Assembly: GCA_030068075.1 (NCBI GenBank)
Contig: CM057832.1
Coordinates: 74,553,502 to 74,617,501, forward strand
Source of the DNA: Paguma larvata
Lineage: Eukaryota; Chordata; Mammalia; Carnivora; Viverridae
Length of the DNA stretch: 64,000 nucleotides
Direction: 5' to 3'
Positions 10,738 through 22,789 of this stretch are shown here, in pieces. How positions within the stretch are numbered: the first letter of the stretch is position 1; every line of letters starts with the position of its first letter. Made by a program: the position numbers and the translations under genes. The notes beneath the pieces were generated by a model. That model searched no databases. It worked only from the letters and a program-made list of their open reading frames with translations, and was not told the DNA's origin.

Positions 10738-13250
10738 TTATTCATTCATCAAATATGTATTAAGCACATGCTATATCCCAGGTACTGTCCTAGTGTCTGA
10801 AAAAAAACCAGCAGAGAATAAAGAAGAGCCTTCCCTCAAGAAGCTTACATTCTTATAAGGAAAAATAGAAAATTAACAATAAATACAGCAAGTAGTGGTA
10901 ATTTCTATGGAGAAGAATCAGGGAGGAAAAGAAATAAGAGAGTAAAGTTTGGGTAAAAGTACAGTTGTTGTTTTTTTTTAAGTACAGCTTTTTATTTCAA
11001 ATGGGATTGTCAAGGACGCCCCGTCTCATGTGATATTTGACAATAGAACTGAAAGAAGTAAGACTGTCAAATGATTGATAGATGGAGAGAGGGAGGGGGA
11101 GAGGTAAATGGAGAGAAAGAAAGTCGGAGGGGTAGATGATAAATAGATAAAAAGATCAATGGATTGATCTGGAGTAGCACGTATAATGGTCTTGAGGCAA
11201 GAGCATTCTTGTTGTGTTCAAGGAACAGCAAAAGGGCATATAGTTCATGCAAAGTGTTCAAGAGGAAGAATGATAGGAAATGAGGTCAGAAAATGGATGA
11301 GGAATAGAAGGAAGATCATATTGATCCATAAAGCCCATGTTCAAATTTTGGCTTTTGAGTGAAATGAGAAGCCATCTGAAAGTTTTAAGTAGAAAGATGA
11401 AATGTCTGACTACAGTAGTAAAAGAGTCCTTCTAGTTTCCATGTGGGGAATAGACCATAGGAAGTGGAGGGGAAGCAAGTAGACCAGGTAAGAGTCTTTA
11501 CATATGAGAAATAGTGGGGGTTCGGACCAGCACAGTCAAGTAGGGATGGTGAGAAGTGGTCAGATTCTGCATATATATTGGTACTATTGTTGGCAACATT
11601 TGATAACAGATTGAATGCTGGGTGTAAAAGAAAAAGACTAACTAAGAATGACACCAAGGTTGTTGGCCTAAACATTTGAAAGAATGGAATTTTTATCTAC
11701 AGAGATGGGAGTGAATACACAGTGAGCAGGTTTACAGTGGACAGGCTCGTGGATAGGCAATCCAGTGATTTGGCTTTACAAATGTTTGAGATGTTTATAG
11801 ATATCCAAATGAGGATATCGCATATAGAACACAGGAGAGATATCTGGGCTTGAAGCAAATTCGAGAATCCTCAACAAATAGAGACATTTAAAGCCATGAA
11901 ATTGGATGAGACCACCCAGCAGAATGGTGTGGATGGAAAAGAGAAGTGTAGGGACTAAACTCAGGGACACTCTAATAGAGGTCAGGTCCATGAAGAGAAA
12001 GGAACAAAGGAGTGGAAAAAGAATATCCAATCGGTGAGTTTTGAAAACAAGGGAGGAGGCAGACCCAAAATGAGTGGTTTCCTAAAAGAAAAGTAAAGAT
12101 CTTTCAGGAATAAGGAGGGATAAATTGCGTCAAATAAGATGATTAAGAACTGAGCGTTTGATTTGGCAATGTGGAGTGGGTGAGAGAAAAGGCTAACCAG
12201 CATGGCGAGGAGGACGAATGGATCCTGCCCACAGAGACAACCCTTTTAGGAGTTTCAGTAAAAAGGGAAGCAGGGAAATGCAGAAGTCCCTGGAGAGAAA
12301 TGTGGCTCAGGTAAGTCTGTTTTTAAGGTAGAAGATATCAAGAGAGGGGAAATTTGATGACAAAAAGAGAGAATTGTTGGAATGATATCCTCAGGTGGGG
12401 GAGAACTACAACCCAGGGCAGGAGCTGGTTTTCCACAGCTGGTTAATCCATAATAATGAGAAGGAAAGCAGACTACATAGAGACGGGCACTGGGAGAGGG
12501 TAGATGTGATAGTGGAGAAGAGAGAAATAAGGACAGGAAAATGCTGGCAATTTAAGTAAAGAGGAAGTATGACATCATTATCGAGGAGAGTGGGAGAGCT
12601 AATAGGGAAACACAGGGGAATTACCAAAAAGCTGAGGGTCAGTGTGGGGTTATGGGCATGATTTAGAATCAAATCGATCAGCATCTTGTGTTTTTCTTCA
12701 GCTACGTTCAGGTGCTTTAGTGCAGTGAGGAAGTAGACAAAGTTGAGCTTCATCCACAAATGCAAGGGAGGGGAGAGAGGGGAAGGGGTATATGAGAATA
12801 TATGTGAGGAGGCCATTTTAATGGTCTGTCATGTAATCTAAATGGACATGTAGAAAAGTTATGATGTGTGCACAAGGGCAGTGGTAAGGGGCAATAATAA
12901 GGTAGCATGTTCAGTTTTAGGTCTGACTTTAATCGGTGAATTTTGAAAATGAGTGTATAGATTGGATTATGCTAGAAGGATAGCAAGAGTTATCATAGAA
13001 TGGGATGACTGACTGAAAGAGATTATGGAAGGGGTACACTTATTAGTAATGACAAAGTCTAGGGTCAGACTCTATTCTCCTCAAATAGAGTGGAGAAGAA
13101 GAGATGAAGGAATAGAGGGAATTAGATGAATTCTCCATGTAGTTCCTGGGTTTGCTAATAGAATAAGTTAGGGAACATGGAAGTGAACCAAATGTCAGTA
13201 TGTTCATACCTTCAAGGAATGAGAGGGAAAACTTTAAGAATGAAACTTTC
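10738..13250 (-). mobile_element. L2 LINE, long decayed copy with reverse-transcriptase homology
   Basis: The plus-strand left edge, ttcattcatcaaatatgtat then a cacatgctatatcccagg block and aagcttacattctta, is the reverse complement of an L2 3' end. Translating the minus strand gives RT-like blocks: LHIAKSNAQFLIILFDA near 12176-12126 and GGLIQFHGFKCL followed by ASSPDISPVF near 11930-11860. These sit in the order expected of CR1/L2-type reverse transcriptase upstream of the 3' UTR. The catalytic YADD-type motif is not preserved (YLLR stands in its place), and stops and frameshifts break the frame into 73-136 codon pieces. It is a non-functional fossil. The strong GA bias of the plus strand is the CT-rich L2 strand read backwards. 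Confidence 0.85.
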
Positions 13251-13603
13251 AAAGTATTTCTTATTGATCAAATTAGATGATACGTCATTTCTAAGCCAAT
13301 CATGATAGCAAAGGTGATGAGCCCCATAACTGGCTTACTCTAACCTCAGATGATGCCTAGAGTTGAGGAGTAGCATAATATAAGGAACACAGCTAAAAAC
13401 AGGAGAGAAAAACTTTTCAAAAAATAATCTGAGGTACTAGAAATTACTATAATAGTATATTATATATACAGTATCTAGAATGCATTTCCCCTTTGGATAG
13501 CAAATAATAGGTGTATACAATAAGCACTAACACAAATACCTAGGATATTAAAACCTTGATATACCAAAGTTTTGCTTTCTTGGGCTTTATAACTGATTAT
13601 ATG
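13251..13603. other. Unique AT-rich spacer
   Basis: No repeat or gene recognised apart from local AT-rich runs near 13447-13475. Confidence 0.4.
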
Positions 13604-13667
13604 ATTGGATGGATGGATGGATGGATGGACGGATGGATGGATGGATGATAGATAGATAGATAGATAG
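13604..13667 (+). repeat. (GGAT)n-(GATA)n microsatellite
   Basis: About ten ggat units with one ggac variant, followed by about five gata units. This compound tetranucleotide array is likely length-polymorphic. Confidence 0.95.
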
Positions 13668-13984
13668 CGGGAGGATTATATGCTATGCAAAAGCCTCAAA
13701 AACATACCTAATTGTTACACTATTCAGAAATTCCCTACTTTGACTAACTTGACAAGATGGAACAAAAAATTTTTTTAACTTTAGAATCCAGCTGATTAGT
13801 CACAGCATTGACCAAAGCAGTGGTTTGAATTTCTTTACCTGAGTGGTAATATTTGTAGTTTCACTGGGTTTAACATTGTCCTTCTTTCTTCCTGGAACAA
13901 TCCTTCACCAATCTAAGCAAAAGTTCTCTCCTGTCTACTTCTCTCCCTACTCTTTTAGCCCAGTCCTCAGAAAATAAAGGCACT

Positions 13985-14292
13985 GAAATGCAAAATTGCT
14001 TCCCCTATTGTTGTGTTTAAATTTTCCAGGCTCTCTTGCAGTTAGGTTGTAATATGTGACTGAATTCCCGCCTTGGTAACATTGGTAGAAATGACGTATG
14101 TCACTTTCAGGCTTGGCCTTGAAATTTTCCCACATGACTGTAAGTATCACCTCCTATCAATATAACAGGAATCAGAACATTCCCAGATAATATAGACACA
14201 CAATGGACAACCCCAAATACTTGAGTCGTCAATTAGAGAAAGCACTGCCCAGAAAAGCAATCCAACCTGATACACCTAAAGACTTGAATACA
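13985..14292 (+). repeat. Ancient LTR-like repeat, 5' part
   Basis: Contains tccaggctctcttgcagtta, atatgtgactgaattcc and ggcttggccttgaaattttc, matching an old mammalian dispersed repeat whose name I cannot fix. A SINE splits it at 14305. Confidence 0.6.
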
Positions 14293-14304
14293 AAAGTAAC
14301 TTTT

Positions 14305-14487
14305 TAAAAGTTTATTTATTTTTGACGGGGGGGGCAGAGAGAGAGGGAGAGCGAGAATCCCAAGCAGGCTCCATGCAGTCAGCGCAAAGCTGGACTCCGG
14401 TCTCAATCCTATGAACCATGAGATCAAGGCCTGAGCAGAAATTAAGAGTTCCAGGCTCAGCTGATGGAGACACCCAGGTGCCCCAAG
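14305..14487 (-). mobile_element. CAN-SINE splitting the ancient repeat
   Basis: Antisense SINE with a G-run, GA-rich segment and head end cacccaggtgcccc. The target duplication aaagtaactttt lies at 14293-14304 and 14488-14499. It is slightly shortened in the body. Confidence 0.94.
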
Positions 14488-14499
14488 AAAGTAACTTTT

Positions 14500-14565
14500 A
14501 TTCTGTGAAGCCACAGAGATTTTGGAGGTTATTTCTTACTGTGGCTTTGATTAGTCTACACTTAC
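14500..14565 (+). repeat. Ancient LTR-like repeat, 3' part
   Basis: ttctgtgaagccacagagat followed by a ttatttcttactgtggctt block is the expected end of the repeat begun at 13985, displaced by the SINE. Confidence 0.6.
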
Positions 14566-15649
14566 TCATAGAGAAAAGAAAGACTGTGTTCTCTAACTGT
14601 TGTGACATATTTTTCCTAAGAAAGTCTACAATCCTATGGCTTTTTTTTTATCCATATGACTTTACCAGGACCAAATTACACAAAGTTGTTACTAAGAGCC
14701 CCAGGATCAATAAGTTCCTCCGGAAACTTCCATGGCAGCCAGTTTAGGAAACGATTGTCAATACTGCTCAGAACATTTACTGCTTTAACCCAAGAGGCAC
14801 ATAGCATTATCTGATAAGATTTGATGTTGATTTCTTGGTCATTAAGTCTGAGATTAAGTTTTCTTGACATGGAGAAAATCTGAGGCCAAATAAGTTATTC
14901 CCCCACATGACTACAGTCAGAAACACAAAGGAAAATACTGAGCATAGCACATGATATTCAGATGTTCACAGTTTTGCATGAATCTTCAACTGCATCTCAG
15001 TTTCAGGGTGATACCCTTGCTATTTCTTAAGTGAGGATTTTTACTTCATTACTTTCAAAGAGAGAACCCTCCTACCATTAGACATTTAATGGAAGTACCA
15101 TTAATTTCCTGCCATGGGTACCTTACCAAATAGACGCAACAACGCAGTTCTTTTAAGTTCGGCCATAGAACAATGTAAAGGGAAATCAACGAGCCATAAA
15201 TGGACAGATCACCACTACGTGATCACCAATATGTGATTCTTACCCTTCAACCCATCAGGCTAGTTCAGAAAAAGACAGCACTGGAGGCTGCTTTTCTGAG
15301 TTCCTAGTAGGCTATTGTCTGTTTTACAAAGAATATCTGTGCAGCAAGCCTACAGATCATCTGCCCAATCAATTATTCCTGAAGCTTCCCAGTGTTGACT
15401 TATTCTTGAGCTTGACATTAATACCTTCAAAAATAAGTGTCCATGCTGGAAGTCGCTCCATGATAACCAGCTGTGAATCATCTTCATCCTCATCCTCAAT
15501 CATTTTAAACAAATACTCTCAGGCATTTTTCTAAGTTTGTCTTTATTTTTCCCCCAAACAGTATGTTTTCTCACCTCTGCAAGTTCTGCTTCTGACCAGG
15601 ATATGATATTCATCATCATTTAAAAGCGTGCTTTGGTTCAACCATACCA
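14566..15649. other. Unique intergenic sequence
   Basis: Moderately AT-rich. No repeat recognised. The 109-codon plus-strand frame at 14418-14747 begins inside the SINE and is not a gene. Confidence 0.45.
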
Positions 15650-15760
15650 CCGTGACTGGATACAGATAATCTCTACTCCTGACTTGCAGTGTAACCTTAC
15701 AAATGATTTAACTTCCAGATTTTAGTATCCCTAGCCCAAAATAGCTAATATTGCCTACCG
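15650..15760 (+). repeat. MIR fragment
   Basis: gcagtgtaaccttacaaatg, then atttaacttcc and a cccaaaatagctaatattg block follow the MIR core order (loss of material between). It lies directly upstream of a better MIR copy. Confidence 0.55.
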
Positions 15761-15764
15761 ACAG

Positions 15765-15990
15765 CTTACTGCAGTGAAGGCGCAGGCTTTGTGTCATTGG
15801 AAAGAAAATTCAGATTTCAGCTCTGCCATCTACTGGCTGTGTGGCCTTAAGCATGCTAGTTAACCTACCTGAACCTTTGGCTTCACGAGGCATTACTGTG
15901 AACTTTCAGACTTAAGAGCTGGTGTATGATATTGCTAACTCCATGCCTGGCACCTTGCAGAGACTCAACGAGTGTCCTTTAGCAAGTTCT
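15765..15990 (+). repeat. MIR
   Basis: tcagctctgccatctactgg and ctgtgtggccttaagc, then a catgcctggcacc block, are the MIR tRNA-related head, core and 3' segment in order. Confidence 0.85.
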
Positions 15991-16660
15991 CTATAAAATA
16001 CTAGGAACTCACTGGTCTAGGAGTACTGCCTAACTACAAGGAAATCACTGAGCATTCTCGGTAGACAAACTTTTATCCAAAAAGTTTACAGAGGAAGGTG
16101 GAGTCACTAATAACTATATCAAGTCTGCCCTAGGAAAGGAGAGGGAGAGTGTACCAAAAACATTTTTATCCCTGGGTTTATAACCCCCCAAGATATTTTC
16201 AGTGATCAGCTTTACTGTGCATCAAAATGGCCACACGTGTCTCTGTCAGATAGAACAAGACTGCTGATGTGCTGAGATGAGAGAAAAGGAGACTCCCAAC
16301 ACACAGAGTGCCTGAGAGCAACAGAGTACAGCCATTATGAGTCGTGTAAACCTCATCAGTTCAGGAAGCATATGTTCTCTCCAAATGTACTAACTTCTGA
16401 ACTTGCTCAGTGGAGACTGCTAAACTTTCTTGGCCTTGGTTCTTGGGAAATGAAATCCTTCCAGCTGTGAATCTTTAGATTTGCAAGTTAGTTCTTTACA
16501 CTTGGAAGAATCATTAGGAAGGCAAGCTTGAAGGAGGAAAAGAGCTAGTATTGAGAAGATAAGATGCAATCATGTATTGATAAGATGCAGCCTAGACAGA
16601 TTTGAATTGATGCTATTTCCTATTTTTATCCTTGCTCAGTCTCAATTGTAAATACACTTA
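15991..16660. other. Unique intergenic sequence
   Basis: No recognisable element or coding signal upstream of the L1 insertion site at 16676. Confidence 0.4.
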
Positions 16661-16675
16661 AGAATGAGTGTAGGG

Positions 16676-17314
16676 AACCGTTGGTGGGAATGCAAACTAG
16701 TGCAGCCACTCTGGAAAACGGTGTGGAGATTCCTCAAAAAAATGAAAATAGAGCTACCCTATGACTCAGCAATAGCATTGCTAGGAATCTACCCAAGAGA
16801 CACAGGAATGCTGATGCATAGGGGCACGTGTACCCCAATGTTCATAGCAGCACTTTCAACAATAGCCAAATCATGGAAAGAGACCAAGTGCCCATCAACT
16901 GATGAATGGATAAAGAAGATGTGGTACATATATACAATGGAATACTACGTGGCAATGGGAAAAAATGAAATCTGGCCATGTGTAGCAACATGGATGGAAC
17001 TGGAGGGTATTATGTTAAGTGAAATAAGTCAGTCAGAGAAAGACAGATACCATATGTTTCCACGCATAGGTGGATTTTGAGAGACTTAGCAAAAACCATG
17101 GGGGAGGGGAAGAGGGGAAAGAAAAAAAAGACACAGAGAGGGAGAGAGATAAAACATAAGAGACTCTCAAAGACTAAGAACAAACTGAGGGTAAGGGGGG
17201 TGAGGGAGGGGGGAGAGGGGGTGACGGGCATTAAAGAGGGCACGTGTTGGGATGAACACTGGGTGTTATATGGAAACCAATTTGACAGTAAACTATTAAA
17301 AAAAAAAAAAAAGT
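16676..17314 (+). mobile_element. Young, 5'-truncated L1 3' end
   Basis: A 5'-truncated L1 holding the last part of ORF2, the 3' UTR and a poly-A tail. Its target duplication atgagtgtaggg lies at 16664-16675 and 17315-17326. The ORF2 C-terminus is still open for about 135 codons and shows WMELEGIMLSEISQSEKD with only one or two apparent changes, so the insertion is fairly recent. The start ATG used by that open frame lies in host flanking DNA, so it is not a real gene. The 3' UTR has a G-rich tract near 17190-17225. Confidence 0.95.
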
Positions 17315-17326
17315 ATGAGTGTAGGG

Positions 17327-17525
17327 GGCGCCTGGGTGGCTCAGTCAGTGAGTGTCTGACTGTTGATTTCAGTTGAGGTCATGACCCCAGGGTGGTGGGA
17401 TGGAGCATGCTGAGCATGGGGTCTGCTTGGAATTGTCTCCTTTTCTCTCTCTGTGCCCCTCCCCCACTTATTCTCTGTCTCTCTCTCAAAAAAAAAAAAA
17501 AAAAAGAAAGAAAAAAAAAAAGAAA
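17327..17525 (+). mobile_element. CAN-SINE inserted at the L1 target duplication
   Basis: Head gcgcctgggtggctcagtca. The body uses the variant gggatggagcatgctgagca found in broader carnivore SINE subfamilies, then a CT segment and a long A/AAAG tail. Its own flanks, aagtatgagtgtagg (17311-17325) and aagaatgggtgtagg (17526-17540), are a 13-of-15 duplication. Confidence 0.94.
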
Positions 17526-17724
17526 AAGAATGGGTGTAGGATTGTGTAGGATTGTGTTTCCTGCCTAGACATATCCTATTACTACCTTTCAAAGCCTATA
17601 TCAATGCCGCCTTCACCATCAAGCTTCTCTAGATCCCTCCAAATGAATGTCATCTCTGCCTTCTTTCAACTTCTCTTTAAGACACACCCATTTTTCCCTA
17701 CCTGTAAGAGGGAGGGTATAATAA

Positions 17725-17968
17725 ACAAGAGCAAGGACCTGGAAGTCCGACAGTCTTGAGTTCAAATTCTGCCTCTACCATTGTTTCATGTGTGGCTCAA
17801 GCTTGCTGAGCCTTAATTACATCATCTCTAAAATGTGAGAGGTGGTATCTCACAGATAGAGTTACCATGAGCATTATACAAAATCATGCTCGTAAAATAT
17901 TTAGCAGACCCATAGTATGTGCTTAAAACATGGTTGCAGTTATATTATCAAGGTTATTATCGTTATTA
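17725..17968 (+). repeat. MIR
   Basis: agtcttgagttcaaattctg followed by cctctacca, taaaatgtgagaggtggta and an agtatgtgcttaaaa block give MIR head, core and 3' parts. Confidence 0.85.
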
Positions 17969-17979
17969 TCATTCCTATC

Positions 17980-18098
17980 TTTTCTACCATGACATAAGCT
18001 CACAGAGATTAGGGACAAGGTTTCATATTGCCTTGCTTCCCATGGAAGCAAGTAGTTATGCTTGTTGTGTGAACAACAAAGTGCTTGTTGAATGAACT
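17980..18098 (+). mobile_element. L2 LINE 3' end
   Basis: cataagctcacagagattag, gggacaaggtttcat and gtgcttgttgaatgaac match the conserved L2 3' terminus in sense orientation. Confidence 0.7.
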
Positions 18099-20384
18099 TT
18101 CATTGAATATTTATAGCCATTTGTTTTAGTGGGAATGCTTTTAATTGTAACTTTTGGAGACCATAAGAAAACTGACTTAGGCAAGTGGGAAATTTATAAG
18201 AATACTGAATACATCTCACGCAACTGAAGGAGACCTGAATGACTAAAACGTGAGCGAGGCAGAAATGTGCCTGGGTTTTGGGAAGAGTTAAGGCATACAA
18301 TGCTGTAGTTTTTAAAGAAATGATGGGTATGTGCTGAGACTTTCAAAATATAATATTATCATACAAAGTACTCAAATAGCCAACTTAAATGGATCACTTG
18401 ACCAAAACAATATGCCTTTGTGTGGGCCGATCCACACAGCCCTGCCAGCAAAACCTATAAACTATTATAGTGTTTTCATGTTGATGCATGTTGCAAAGTG
18501 GCTGGATTTTTCTTTTCCTTCTTATTCTTTCAGAGTACGGATTTTGACCTAAATTTGGTGTTCTGAATGACAGACGCCTACTATAGGTTAGGCAAGAGAA
18601 AATTAATAAGGAAACAAGTGCAAAAAACAAGGAAAAGAGAGGGAAAGAGATTTTATTTTTTATCATAACAATAGTAATACCTCTTTCTTTATCCCAAAAT
18701 AAATACATCAAATAAACCATATGACACCTTAAGTGGTAGTACTCTTGATCTCCCTTCAACAAATGACTTGGACCTCACCACAAAATCAGGCACTTGCAAT
18801 ATGACCTTTTAAGACAGAAGGAAGAAAAAGCAGCCCCCTTCAAGAAAGTAATGAAAACAGAGGATTCCTAGTTGTCATTGCAGTTGAATGACCTTCTACC
18901 CAACCACAACTGTTTAGCATCTGAAGTTTAGGTTTGCCCCCATTTGTAGGCCTGCAGCAACCCCAGGTCACCTGAGTTATCGGAATCTTGGCAGGGAGGA
19001 GATGGCACTCTCAAACTGGGACATGAAGAAAATGTAATAAGGGGACTATTTCCTACTTATAGGCAAGGAGTAAGAAAAACATGAAGCAAAGTGTAGTAAT
19101 CCAGGGCTAGGGATGGCGGTATACCGTTGCTTTCCCTAGGTAGGAATGAAAGGGTGAAGGAAACATGGAGCTATTGGAAACAAAGACAGAAAGGGCTCTG
19201 TGTGGAAGGGGCACCTAACAAAGCTGTGGCCTCCCTTCCGCCACCCTGCCAGGGAGACAACCAGAGAAATACTTTGCCTTACTCTCTTCCTTCCATGCAT
19301 CTCCTCCAGGGCTCCCGTTAAACCATCTAACTCAAGGCCAGAGTGCAAGGGAGTCAGTTGATCTAATCCTTACAGATCATACTCCCAGGGCCCAGAGCAG
19401 CAAAGAAGGGTGGACAGTGGACCCTGCATTCCCAAGGAATAGTCCCCTTATACACACAGCCCTCTGACCGGAACATGTCGACGCTTTAATTCTCTCTCGC
19501 TGTGGTCACCTCAACCACGTGGTAGGAGATTTACAGAAAACTCAAAAAACCTCACATAACTTAACATTCTACAAATGCTAGGAGAGAAGTGAGAACATGC
19601 CCTGTTTCAGTCCAGCGATTTAACGAGAGCCACTTGGCTCCCTCCTTCCCTGGAGATCTAGGCTGTCCACTGGGCATCATTAGTGCAGCATCAATTGCCA
19701 AGGTGTCGGGCAGCTGAAGGCTCTTCAGGACAATGGCTTTTGCAGCACTGGGGCCAGATCCCACCAAGCCCACCCCCTCTATCCCAGGATATAGTGCACA
19801 TTTAACTGCTTCCAGGGATCAAGTCCTAACCCCTGCTCCTGTGGTGTGAGGTGTTGACAGAATTATGGCCTTTTGGCTCAGAGTTTCTGAAAATTCCCAC
19901 GAGGGAACCAACAGGATTACAAATCAGGGAGTACAGATGGGCTGCCTTCTGAGTCCCAATGCCTCCTTACACGGACTCCAGAGTGCCTTTTTAGAATGTG
20001 AAATTGAAGCTGCGAGTGTGTCCAACATAAATTTTCCCGTCTCGTGGGGGAAGCTTTTAAATTGTTACAGCCAAACTAACTCATGTTGTACCAAACTCTA
20101 GCACAACTTGCCTCAACTATTGCTATTTGCTTCATTCTAGAAGAATCTAGTAGAGCCCGCTTTGCTTCCCTCCCTTCCAGCAGGCTTCTCAGCTGAATCA
20201 GACTCAATGTATATGATCAGCATATTCATTACCAATGAACCTTATGGACAACTCAATCATGATGCCAGTTCACCGTTATCTGGTCTCAACCAGATAAAAC
20301 ATGCTACTTGAAAAGAAAGGGAAGAAAGACCAGGAAAAACATGCCTGACTGTGGTTTGCAAAGCGTGCACATTAGGTTCTTGGC
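18099..20384. other. Unique intergenic sequence, about 2.3 kb
   Basis: No recognisable repeat or gene. The longest frame is 122 codons on the minus strand (18394-18762), lysine/arginine rich with a hydrophobic stretch. It has no recognisable homology and is of a length expected by chance. Confidence 0.45.
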
Positions 20385-20570
20385 TCTTCACGGTGATCAT
20401 GTGCAATAGCAGCCAGGAGTTATTATTGTCCCTGTTTTAGGTGAGATTAATTGACACTTGTCCATGTCACAGAGTTTTTGAGTGGCAGTGCCGGACTTGA
20501 AGCCCAAGTGTTAGACCATGAATGGCATGATGTTTCCACTGTTTTACGCTGCTTTTTGTAGGATTAGAAT
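20385..20570 (-). repeat. MIR, antisense
   Basis: Antisense MIR order: attgtccctgttttaggtga, then tgtcacagag, gtggcagtgccggacttgaa and a gaccatgaatggcatga end. Confidence 0.8.
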
Positions 20571-22095
20571 TGTCATACTAAGGCAACATCTCCTCTGGGC
20601 AGTAGTGTCACCAAAGCCAACTCATAAATAAACAAAGGGATTATTCCAACAAATTTGTATCTTCATCCTTTAGATCTGTGTATATATAATATCATCAAAA
20701 CAAAACAGAAATCCCTTATCCATCTGAATGTTTTGTCTCGACACACTGAACAGTCTGATACTTGAGATCCACAATGATTAACGCCACACGGAGCAGACAT
20801 TTGAATGGTGCAATGAAGCTCTTTTTATTCTTCAATTTTGTCATAGAATGGCTTAGTAAAAGTCCAGTTTGTTAGTGGTGCAACTTTCCCCAATGACAAG
20901 AGCATTAAAAGTTTTACCACAGTCAGAACTTCCAACCCTTGAAAACTCCAACCAATAATCCTGGAGAAACTTGATGGTTTTGCTCAGACTTTGAGAAAAT
21001 AATTCCAGTGTGTACTATGGGCTCGTTTGCACCATGCCTGATGTAAAGTAGGCCCTTCGTTGGAAATGAATTTGAATCACTTATTAGGGTTTTCTTGCCT
21101 GGTCAACATACCATTTTGTATTATATCTGAGGAAGAAAAAAGAACAATGATTTATTCTTTTTCTTTCCACTTTAAAAGGCCATCATCTTCATTAAGTTAT
21201 AATGGATTGGGAAGGGAATATACGTTTCAATAATAATAGGAAAACAATTAATAGTAGCAAAGAAATGTGTGTGCAAAGCATAAATTCAACAGGGGTAGAT
21301 TTATCTTTCAAGATTTCTCCTGACTCCTTATAAATTTATCAGACACTAAAGCAGTCTGAATTTATTAGTAAATGTGTGATTTAGTGTGCACATGACTTAG
21401 AAGGAAGAAAATGTTATTTTTACCATCTCTCCTTGATAATGAGGGTTTGGCAGGGGAATTGGCTCATTTTGTTACATGATTCAGTTTCTATAATGACACG
21501 AATCATACCTCGATGATCAATGCTAAATTCTCATTCATGGTCCTTCTGTTTCCCTGTGGTGCAAGACACATGCTATAACTCTGTGTGTGCGTGTAATGCT
21601 ATAAGATTATGTGATTTAGGCACATAAGCCTAAGAATCATTGATCCTGTTTCACTCTAACTGTGAGAGATTTAGAGACCCCTGACAATCCTATTTTTCAT
21701 AACCCTCTCCTTTCTACTTGTTGTATAGGTCTGCACCTTTTTTCCCCCAGCAGTCTTTTCAGCACTGTGCTCTGAGAAGGTGAAATATCCCCACATGTCC
21801 TTCAAAAAAATTCTTTTCCCAATAATTTCCTATTGAAATGGGTTGGCTCATTAAGTTGGCTTATTGCATTTTTCTCTCTAGGGTTCTTTTTTTCAATTCA
21901 AGCTCTGCACTCTTTCACATTTTGTTTTCCATCTTATTTTTGGAATAGCTGCACTTAGTTTCCAACTGTATCTGCTTGCTAAATAGACTGATCTTTTCTT
22001 GTAGGAAGAGAGTATGAAGAAAAAAAATCAAAGTGAAACGGTATCCTGGAGAATAAACAGAAGCAACTAATTAAGATAATTGGCTATATATTACC
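20571..22095. other. Unique intergenic sequence, about 1.5 kb
   Basis: AT-rich. A short L2/MIR-like phrase (catgcctgatgtaaagtagg) is near 21034-21053 but too short to call. No gene recognised. Confidence 0.45.
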
Positions 22096-22571
22096 TGTTG
22101 GGAGCCGTTTTGGGCTCACAGGATGAGAAGTAACCTTAAAGTTGCTTCTTGGGGATGGGTTGCACCTTCCCCATTGTAGTTGGAAGCATAGACCTCAAAG
22201 CAATGTCTTGATTTCTCCTATTTACTGATAATTAATATTAAGGCCTTAAGGAAACACCCTGTTCTCTCCCCCCACCCTAAATTTATATGTTAATTAACCT
22301 GAAACCAACATACAGGATTGAGGAAGTTGCAGCCTTGCTGGTAAAAATGCATTATTGTTAAAGAGATCAAACTACGGAATGTCACTCATTGATGTAATGT
22401 AACACTACTTTTAAATAAAGACATTGAGACCAGCAGGGCGGAGACGCCAGAATTGCCAGGGCTGCCTGTTTGGTCATCAGACTACATCTCTCTCGTGGCT
22501 CTCTCATTTCCTTTCGCCTGACTGTCCATCCTTCGTGGACCCCTAGATTCGCAGGAACAAGGACCCTGGCA
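22096..22571 (+). mobile_element. Solo ERV LTR, class II (betaretrovirus-like) type
   Basis: A 476-bp element that starts tgttgggagccg, ends gaccctggca and is flanked by a perfect 6-bp target duplication attacc at 22090-22095 and 22572-22577. A polyadenylation signal aataaa is at 22414-22419, with a C/T-rich U5-like part after it. TG...CA ends and a 6-bp duplication fit class II ERVs, and the start and U5 wording resemble ERVK-type LTRs. No gag, pol or env sequence is present, so it is a recombination-derived solo LTR. Confidence 0.88.
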
Positions 22572-22789
22572 ATTACCATCTTGGTCCTTGAAGAATAGTG
22601 GGGTTTAACTGAGGATCACCTATAGTGGCCAAGCAGGCAGAACACCACGTTTTTCCATCCTACTTCTGTCAGAATCAGTCTAATTTTAGTTGTCACCCAC
22701 CGCTTTAAAAAGTTTAGCACCTTTAGAAAATGTACACGAAAAATGGCTGGCAGGCATTGGGTCACATCCCGATCACCTGCACATGGACT

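Noticed and set aside
11385..12816. Series of 70-136 codon minus-strand frames as genes
   Set aside because: They are pieces of a decayed L2 reverse-transcriptase region and 3' UTR, broken by stops and frameshifts.
16664..17080. 138-codon plus-strand open frame as a gene
   Set aside because: It is the C-terminal end of L1 ORF2 in a 5'-truncated insertion, and its start codon lies in the flanking target site.
22382..22579. 65-codon minus-strand frame
   Set aside because: It is antisense to the solo ERV LTR.
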